This document shows positions 59,063 through 64,000 of a DNA stretch of 64,000 nt, in pieces; the first letter of the stretch is position 1, and every line of letters begins with the position of its first letter. The notes beneath the pieces were generated by a model. That model did no database searches, was not told where the DNA came from, and saw only the letters and a list, made by a program, of their open reading frames with translations. The DNA comes from an uncultured Phocaeicola sp. Its GTDB lineage: Bacteria > Bacteroidota > Bacteroidia > Bacteroidales > Bacteroidaceae. The position numbers were made by a program, and so were the translations under genes. The stretch spans positions 62,001 to 126,000 of the forward strand of contig CAUBDX010000001.1 of the NCBI GenBank assembly GCA_958434805.1, read 5' to 3'.

Positions 59063-59542
59063 TACGTAAAACATAAAATTCTTCCGCCACTTCATTCCAC
59101 TCATTACCAACAACTTGCCGTGTAAAAAAGTCTGTAATACCCCCAAACCGGTATGTAAGCGATGGAGTGGAACATTCACCCGTTATTTGCAAGAGAAGCG
59201 CAGATATCAGATTAAATCTGACAGGATATGCTGTACTTTCGTTCAACTTAATAGGATGTCAGTGTGTAAACTTCCGATATATACTGTTGCTTCACCAGTT
59301 TGAAACGGTGGTTTCACACTGGTGACAACAGCTCTTCACACAGGTGAAAACCCATCTTCACCTAAGTGAAAATCATATCCTACCGTTCTCCTTACAAGAA
59401 TTCCAACAGACCTTCATCCTGCATAATGACGCTTTCTGCCAAACTGACTCCGACAGGGAAAACGGATAAACCGTTTCGAGGGGGATACAGGAGGATTCGT
59501 CACTATAAATTATTGATTAACAATAACATGCCGTGATAAAAC
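59063..59542. repeat. Repeat element copy B (homologous to 24481-24986)
   Basis: This fills most of the 743-nt gap (58967-59709) inside the polyene cluster. It carries the same ordered blocks as copy A: TACRTAAAACATAAAA then the 25-bp block at 59098-59122, CGGTATG, the four-palindrome array, and AAACCGTTTCGAGGGGGAT (59468-59486). No convincing coding frame is seen. Copies A and B are in the same orientation, 34.6 kb apart, and clearly diverged, so both are old. Confidence 0.7.
59291..59370. repeat. Array of four TTCACC-N-GTGAA palindromes, 22-bp period (array B)
   Basis: 14-bp units start at 59291, 59313, 59335 and 59357: TTCACCAGTTTGAA, TTCACACTGGTGAC, TTCACACAGGTGAA and TTCACCTAAGTGAA. The period is exactly 22 bp, with 8-bp spacers that differ from each other and from array A. 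Confidence 0.85.
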
Positions 59543-59658
59543 AAAAAAATATTGCAACGCAGAAATATAACTTTTTTATTCATTATAATTGCCCATGTGA
59601 ACGATTGTAGAAACAGGTAAAAATCGTAAATAAGCGATAAAGGTATGAATGGTTTCTC

Positions 59659-59690
59659 AAAATATACTATCTTTGCTTCCCATTACAAAC
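59659..59690 (+). promoter_or_regulatory. Promoter of the LolA-like gene, repeated upstream of the glycosyltransferase
   Basis: It contains TATCTTTG (59668-59675), an exact -7 box. The 32-nt stretch from AAAATATACTATCTTTG through CCCATTACAAAC matches 62919-62950 at 28 of 32 positions. Confidence 0.6.
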
Positions 59691-59709
59691 GGATAAACCT
59701 CTATAAAGT

Positions 59710-60345
59710 ATGACCTACATGAAAATACTTTTGCTCTTGATGTTCTGTACAGTCCTGCCGATGCAAGCCCAACAGATGAAGAAACTTACTGATCTGAAAG
59801 ATTTTGAAGCCCGTCTGCTGCAAGAGGCTAAAAATATAGAGTCCATCGAAAGTAATTTCACTCAGATAAAATATCTGGATGTATTCGATGAGAAAATAAC
59901 CTCGAAAGGAAAGTTCTATTATAAAAAGAGCAATAAGATATGCATGGACTACGCACAGCCCATGAACTACCTTATCGTGATCAACAACAACCAACTGAAA
60001 ATAGTATCGGACGGAAAGAAAAGCATCATGGACCTTCACTCCAATAAGATGATGAACCAAATGCAGGATATGCTTACCGCCTGCATGGTGGGCGACCTGT
60101 CCAACATGTCGCCCGGCTATGCTTTGGAATATTTTGAAGACGCCCATTACTATCTCATTCAAATCAAGCCCGTCAGCAAAGCGATACAGGCATATATCAA
60201 CCAGATTCAAATTTATTTAGACAAAAAAGACATGTCTGTCCACAAACTACGTTTATCGGAAACCGCAACCAACTATACCGAATACGAATTCTCGGACAAG
60301 AAATTCAATTCTTTGAAAGATGAGGCAAAGTTTACGATACGCTAG
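59710..60345 (+). CDS. LolA-like outer membrane lipoprotein carrier protein
   Basis: A 211-residue periplasmic protein (signal MKILLLLMFCTVLPMQA-Q; the ATG at 59719 is an alternative start). The LolA pattern is visible: IESNFTQIKYLDVFDEKITSKGKFYYKKSNKICMDY (~43-80) and ISDGKKSIMDLHSN. LolA homologues are standard members of aryl polyene clusters and probably carry the lipid-linked product to the outer membrane. It overlaps the next gene by 26 nt. Confidence 0.88.
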   Translation: MTYMKILLLLMFCTVLPMQAQQMKKLTDLKDFEARLLQEAKNIESIESNFTQIKYLDVFDEKITSKGKFYYKKSNKICMDYAQPMNYLIVINNNQLKIVSDGKKSIMDLHSNKMMNQMQDMLTACMVGDLSNMSPGYALEYFEDAHYYLIQIKPVSKAIQAYINQIQIYLDKKDMSVHKLRLSETATNYTEYEFSDKKFNSLKDEAKFTIR

Positions 60346-60862
60346 CTGGCTGCTGTTGCTGTTTATCCTGCTCTCCTGCTCACACCGGGTGACAGGGGAA
60401 GCTACGGCACTGCCTCCCATCCTGCAGGCAGAAGCACAGTCGCAAAAGTACAACTTGCAACTGGATTTCATGAAACATCATTTCAGCGGAATGCTCATTG
60501 TCCGCCAAATGCCTGATAACGAAATCCGTATCCTGGGATCCACTTACTTTGGCCTCAGCCTTTTTGACTTCTCCCTGCACTGCGACACCTTCATAGTGAA
60601 CAGTTGCATGGAACCGATGAGGAAGAAAAAGATGCTGAAAATACTGGAAACTGATTTCAAAAATCTATTTCTAAAGAGTGAAAAAGCACGTATTAAAAAG
60701 AAAAGTAGTACTTTTGAGCAAAGAATCAGTGGCAAAGGATTTGGAAAGACGGTATTCACCTTGTCCGGCTTCGTAAACGGACAGGCGGAGAAAGTACAAA
60801 TCAAGCATCCGCTGCTACGGTTAAGAATCCAATTGGACAAACTGAACATAAACAACCCTTGA
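60320..60862 (+). CDS. Polyene cluster lipoprotein (DUF3261-like)
   Basis: A 180-residue lipoprotein (LLLFILLSCSHR, Cys ~20). The pattern SGMLIVRQMPDNEIRILGSTYFGLSLFDFSL suggests a lipid-binding beta-sheet protein similar to the LolB-like/DUF3261 lipoproteins of polyene clusters. It would be the outer membrane partner of the LolA-like carrier encoded just before it. The family name is tentative. Confidence 0.65.
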   Translation: MRQSLRYASWLLLLFILLSCSHRVTGEATALPPILQAEAQSQKYNLQLDFMKHHFSGMLIVRQMPDNEIRILGSTYFGLSLFDFSLHCDTFIVNSCMEPMRKKKMLKILETDFKNLFLKSEKARIKKKSSTFEQRISGKGFGKTVFTLSGFVNGQAEKVQIKHPLLRLRIQLDKLNINNP

Positions 60863-60863
60863 A

Positions 60864-61244
60864 ATGCTGCTGGAGAACTTTTATAAAATCATTCATATAA
60901 AGGAAAGAGAAGACGGAAAACAGGCAATAGAGATAGAGCTGAATCCCGGCCATATGCTCTATCAAGGTCATTTCCCCGGACAGCCGGTGGTTCCGGGCGT
61001 CTGTACCTTACAGATAATAAAAGAAAGTGCCGAACAGATCGCCAACCAACCTTTGCAGTATGTACAGATTGCTTCTTCCAAATTCCTGTCTGCCATCAAC
61101 CCGCTGGAAACTCCGCTACTACAGCTGTTTATCCGATTAGAAAAAACGGAAGAGCACCTTTTCAAGTTGCAGGCAGAAGGCATTTGTAATGGAAAAGAAT
61201 TTATCAAATTGAAAGCGGTACTGATGGCAAGTAAGTATCAATGA
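60864..61244 (+). CDS. Hotdog-fold 3-hydroxyacyl-ACP dehydratase 2 (FabA/FabZ-like)
   Basis: A 126-residue hotdog protein with the dehydratase motif GHFPGQPVVPGV (catalytic His ~35). It resembles the ApeI-type dehydratase and would make the trans double bond at each extension. Begins right after the lipoprotein stop. Unlike dehydratase 1 it keeps the canonical histidine loop. Confidence 0.87.
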   Translation: MLLENFYKIIHIKEREDGKQAIEIELNPGHMLYQGHFPGQPVVPGVCTLQIIKESAEQIANQPLQYVQIASSKFLSAINPLETPLLQLFIRLEKTEEHLFKLQAEGICNGKEFIKLKAVLMASKYQ

Positions 61245-61299
61245 AGCAAGTCCTTCTGTTAAATATCCATAATAGCAAGAACAATAAGTCCATTTATAG

Positions 61300-61330
61300 T
61301 TGTCAACACCCATTAAACATCTTATATTCA
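61300..61330 (+). promoter_or_regulatory. Putative promoter of the cysteine-peptide gene
   Basis: TTG (61300-61302), 20 nt, then TATATTCA (61323-61330), close to TTG-N19-TAnnTTTG. It suggests the insert is expressed independently of the operon. Confidence 0.4.
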
Positions 61331-61352
61331 GACAATTATAAATATGACACCT

Positions 61353-61637
61353 ATGAAAACAAAATTCACAATGATTATGGCTGTTATTGCAACATTTGCA
61401 ATAAGCTTGAACCTCCACTCTTCTAATGAGGAAGTAGTGTTTGGAGCACCTGCCGTGCAAATGCCACGAGGGGGACCAAAGTACTGTGCTTTCGAAACTG
61501 AATGGGAAAATTGCAAAATGGCTGCTACAGGCACAGTGTGTATCAGTGAAGATGGTAAATGCGGCACCGGAGTAGAGGTAGGTGCCCCCGGTGAAGGTTC
61601 AGGAGAAGGTGGGAATCATGGTGCTCCTACCAATTAA
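61353..61637 (+). CDS. Small secreted cysteine-containing peptide (NVEALA-like layout)
   Basis: A ~94-residue precursor (an ATG at 61344 is an alternative start) with a signal sequence MKTKFTMIMAVIATFAISL. The body has four cysteines (KYCAF, ENCKM, TVCIS, GKCGT) and a Gly/Glu-rich tail ending EGGNHGAPTN. The layout of signal, short linker SSNEEVVFGAP and cysteine body recalls the NVEALA peptides of gut Bacteroidales, though that motif itself is absent. It is followed by a DUF4221-type lipoprotein gene, a pairing typical for those peptides. Function unknown. Confidence 0.65.
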   Translation: MKTKFTMIMAVIATFAISLNLHSSNEEVVFGAPAVQMPRGGPKYCAFETEWENCKMAATGTVCISEDGKCGTGVEVGAPGEGSGEGGNHGAPTN

Positions 61638-61645
61638 CAACCAAC

Positions 61646-61683
61646 AATTTATGTGGCCGGTTAGAAATCCGGTCACATAAATT
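61646..61683 (+). terminator. Strong hairpin between peptide and DUF4221 genes
   Basis: AATTTATGTGGCCGG pairs with CCGGTCACATAAATT (15 bp, one G-T pair) around an 8-nt loop. It has no T-tract, so it may stabilise the peptide mRNA or partly terminate it. Confidence 0.6.
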
Positions 61684-61709
61684 ACAAATATCATAAAACC
61701 GAAAATATT

Positions 61710-62894
61710 ATGAATCGAACACTCCTTTTTATATCACTCTTTTCTATATTTACCCTCGTATCTTGCCAGTCCTCCCCAAAAAACGAAGCTGGCAAACAGA
61801 ACGAAGTAGAACTGGTAGCAGAAAAACAGCTGACTTTCCCTTTAGACGAACAGACCTATTACTTAAGCAAATCCATGTTCCAATTCGAAGAAAACGGGAA
61901 AGAATACCTTCACTTTGAGAATACACAAAAATCATTATATGACATTGTCATTTTTGATATAGAGAATCAACAGATAGCCAAACGGATACCTCTTCACAAG
62001 ACAGGTCCCAACGGGCTACCAGCTGTATTCGGCAGTAGACCTTCCCCCGATTCTCAATATATATTAGTTGCACAGAATAATATCAGTCGGCTCAGTTCCA
62101 TAAACTCTCAAGGGGAAATAATACGAAACTATAATTTCCAAACTCCTGAAGGCAGATTTACACCCTTGTCTTTTGGCAGTTACTACAATGCACCTGCTTT
62201 TATCAAAGACTCATGCATATTTCTACGCCAAGAAATTTTAAAACCCGATATGAAAAAGGAAGACTGGCCTAGAACCCATATGTTCGCCTCACAGGATCTG
62301 AGAACAGGAGAAGTTAAATGGATTCCTATTTTCTATCCACCCATCTTTAAAGAGGAATATGACAATATCGCAGGAGGATACGGTTTTAGTTATGATTACA
62401 ACTACAAAGAGAGCCGTTTGGTCTGTGGATTTTTCGGATATGACAGCCTGATGGTTACAGATGACTTGAAACATATCCGATGGTATAACGCCAAAAGCAG
62501 ATATCTGAAAAGCATGAAGCCCAAACTGGGTAATTCTATGGAAGGCATTAATGCTATTATAAAACTCAATGAAAATCCTAGATATTGGCATATCATGTAT
62601 GACAAATACCGCAATGTGTACTACCGTTTTGCCGAAATGCCTTACAAACTGGCTCCCAACGAAAGCCCCTATGACGAACCCAAAGGAAAGGAGTTCTCCG
62701 TCATTGTACTGAACGCGGATTTTGAAATCATCGGAGAAACAAAATTCCCCGGAAAGAAATATTTCTATAAAATGAGTTTTGTGGGAAGGGAAGGACTGTA
62801 TATATCCGAGAACAATCTGGAAAATCCGCAATTCGACGAGAACAAGTTGGTGTTTACCTGCTTTAAAATTAAAAATGCATCTCCAAATAAATAA
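61710..62894 (+). CDS. DUF4221-type beta-propeller lipoprotein
   Basis: A 394-residue lipoprotein (FTLVSCQSS, Cys ~20). The repeated strand pattern (YDIVIFDIENQQIAKRI, PDSQYILVAQNNISRLSSIN, YNYKESRLVCGFFGYDSLMV) suggests a six- to seven-bladed propeller of the DUF4221/BF3164 type. Function unknown. It forms a pair with the upstream cysteine peptide, and the pair sits inside the polyene cluster between dehydratase 2 and the glycosyltransferase. Assignment to DUF4221 is from memory of the family pattern. Confidence 0.7.
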   Translation: MNRTLLFISLFSIFTLVSCQSSPKNEAGKQNEVELVAEKQLTFPLDEQTYYLSKSMFQFEENGKEYLHFENTQKSLYDIVIFDIENQQIAKRIPLHKTGPNGLPAVFGSRPSPDSQYILVAQNNISRLSSINSQGEIIRNYNFQTPEGRFTPLSFGSYYNAPAFIKDSCIFLRQEILKPDMKKEDWPRTHMFASQDLRTGEVKWIPIFYPPIFKEEYDNIAGGYGFSYDYNYKESRLVCGFFGYDSLMVTDDLKHIRWYNAKSRYLKSMKPKLGNSMEGINAIIKLNENPRYWHIMYDKYRNVYYRFAEMPYKLAPNESPYDEPKGKEFSVIVLNADFEIIGETKFPGKKYFYKMSFVGREGLYISENNLENPQFDENKLVFTCFKIKNASPNK

Positions 62895-62918
62895 TTAACG
62901 CCAGAATGCCCGCATCCG

Positions 62919-62950
62919 AAAATATACTATCTTTGTCACCCATTAGAAAC
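62919..62950 (+). promoter_or_regulatory. Promoter of the glycosyltransferase gene (copy of 59659-59690)
   Basis: It contains TATCTTTG (62928-62935). 28 of 32 positions match the promoter of the LolA-like gene, including bases downstream of the -7 box. Confidence 0.6.
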
Positions 62951-63015
62951 CACATAAGTTCAGGTACGAAAACATTCATCCCAAACGTATCTGAATAGTT
63001 TGACTGAAAAACAAG

Positions 63016-64000
63016 ATGAGTACAAACACAACATCGGTTTGGCGGAAGAAACTAAAGGAACTGGAGATTGTCGTCGTTATTCCCACCTACAACAACGGGA
63101 AGACACTGGCGGCAGTCATTGAGGAGGTATGCAGGTATGCAGACGATATCATTGTCGTCAATGACGGCTCTACGGATGATACGGCCAACATTCTGGAACA
63201 ATATCCGGCTATCCGCACCATTACCCATCCTGTCAATAAAGGAAAAGGAACCGCTTTGAAGCACGGTCTTTCCCAAGCAAAAAAAGAAGGTTTCCGCTAT
63301 GCCATCACCATCGATTCGGACGGACAGCATTTCGCTTCCGATATTCCCTGTTTTATCGAAGCCATTGAAAAAGAGCCCGACACGCTACTGGTAGGCGCCC
63401 GAAACTTGGCCTCCGACAATATGCCGGGCAAGAATACCTTCGCCAATAAATTCTCTAATTTCTGGTTCAGACTGGAAACCGGGCTGAAACTGGAAGATAC
63501 ACAATCGGGATACCGCCTTTACCCTCTGCGCAAAATGGATGTGCAAAGCTGCTGGTACACCGCCAAATACGAATTTGAGTTGGAAGCCATCGTCTTTGCC
63601 GCATGGGGAGATGTAGCGGTGAAGAACATTTCCATCCACGTGTATTATCCCCCGCAAGCAGAACGGGTATCCCATTTCCGGCCGTTCCGGGATTTTACCC
63701 GTATCAGTGTGCTGAACACGGTGCTGGTGCTGATTACCTGCCTTTGGATTGTTCCCCGTAACCTGCTCCGCAAACTGTCATGGAGCAACTGCAAGCGATT
63801 CTTCACCGACCATGTGCTGAATACACGGGAATCCAACCTGAAGATTGTACTCGCCATCATGCTGGGGATTTTTATGGGTATCGTTCCGTTATGGGGTTAT
63901 CAGATGCTGATCACCCTCTTTCTTGCGCATCTGTTCAGACTGAATAAAGTGATTGCCCTTGTCGCCGCCAATATCAGTATTCCACCCATGATTCCCCTAT
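63016..64000 (+). CDS. GT2 glycosyltransferase with C-terminal DUF2062 domain, 3'-truncated by window edge
   Basis: 328 codons are visible from ATG 63016 (MSTNTTSVWRKK). The GT-A fold start VVVIPTYNNGKTLAAVIEE and DDIIVVNDGSTDDT and the DSDGQH metal site (~98-103) are dolichol-phosphate-mannose-synthase-like. Residues ~240 onward form membrane segments (VLVLITCLWIVP, LAIMLGIFMGIVPLWGYQ) of DUF2062. GT2-DUF2062 fusions occur in Bacteroidetes polyene/flexirubin clusters and may glycosylate the lipid product. The gene continues beyond the window. Confidence 0.88.
   Translation, partial: MSTNTTSVWRKKLKELEIVVVIPTYNNGKTLAAVIEEVCRYADDIIVVNDGSTDDTANILEQYPAIRTITHPVNKGKGTALKHGLSQAKKEGFRYAITIDSDGQHFASDIPCFIEAIEKEPDTLLVGARNLASDNMPGKNTFANKFSNFWFRLETGLKLEDTQSGYRLYPLRKMDVQSCWYTAKYEFELEAIVFAAWGDVAVKNISIHVYYPPQAERVSHFRPFRDFTRISVLNTVLVLITCLWIVPRNLLRKLSWSNCKRFFTDHVLNTRESNLKIVLAIMLGIFMGIVPLWGYQMLITLFLAHLFRLNKVIALVAANISIPPMIPL

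Noticed and set aside
59022..59246. 74-codon minus-strand frame in element B
   Set aside because: Not conserved as an intact frame in element A despite nucleotide similarity, so no support for a current gene; it may be a relic.

Overview
The window is chromosomal DNA of a gut Bacteroidales, most likely a Bacteroides or Phocaeicola (vulgatus/dorei-like) species. The evidence is a SusC/SusD polysaccharide utilisation locus run by a hybrid two-component system, a fused SecDF, ferredoxin-dependent 2-oxoacid oxidoreductase genes, and promoters of the Bacteroidetes type (-7 box TAnnTTTG). The species name is inference; no rRNA is present.

Region 1 (1-9124) is core metabolism: the 5' part of pckA (PEP carboxykinase), upp, korAB, a tRNA-Arg(CCT), a divergent pair for threonine breakdown (kbl and an SDR-type threonine dehydrogenase) and a PfkB sugar kinase. 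Region 2 (9125-17522) holds secDF, an operon of two tandem rhomboids, an EEP-family protein and an M3 metallopeptidase, and an HU gene. Region 3 (17603-24354) holds a GH2 beta-galactosidase, a shortened RhuM-like gene, mnmA and a serine-type sulfatase.

Region 4 (25156-44441) is a complete polysaccharide utilisation locus. GH51 and GH43 genes point left; the HTCS regulator, GH97, SusC, SusD, a surface lipoprotein and a second GH43 (arabinanase type) point right. The enzyme set fits arabinan or a similar arabinose-rich glycan. The leftward operon and susC share the same 29-bp direct-repeat operator (YGTCCACC, period 21), placed 20-21 nt upstream of the -7 box in both cases, so this is the probable binding site of the HTCS.

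Region 5 (46524-64000 and beyond) follows cysS. It is a long rightward gene cluster of the aryl polyene/flexirubin type: ammonia-lyase, ketoreductase, three ketosynthases plus an inactive chain-length-factor-like partner, two acyl carrier proteins, two dehydratases, thioesterase, methyltransferase, lipid A-type acyltransferase, polysaccharide deacetylase, LolA-like carrier, a lipoprotein and a DUF2062 glycosyltransferase. Three inserts interrupt it, each exactly between genes: a KilA-N gene flanked by a 74-bp direct repeat that rebuilds both neighbouring genes, a ~480-bp non-coding repeat element, and a secreted cysteine peptide/DUF4221 lipoprotein pair.

The most unusual structures are that KilA-N cassette, three arrays of four palindromic units with an exact 22-bp period (two of them inside homologous ~500-bp elements 34 kb apart), and the shared PUL operator.
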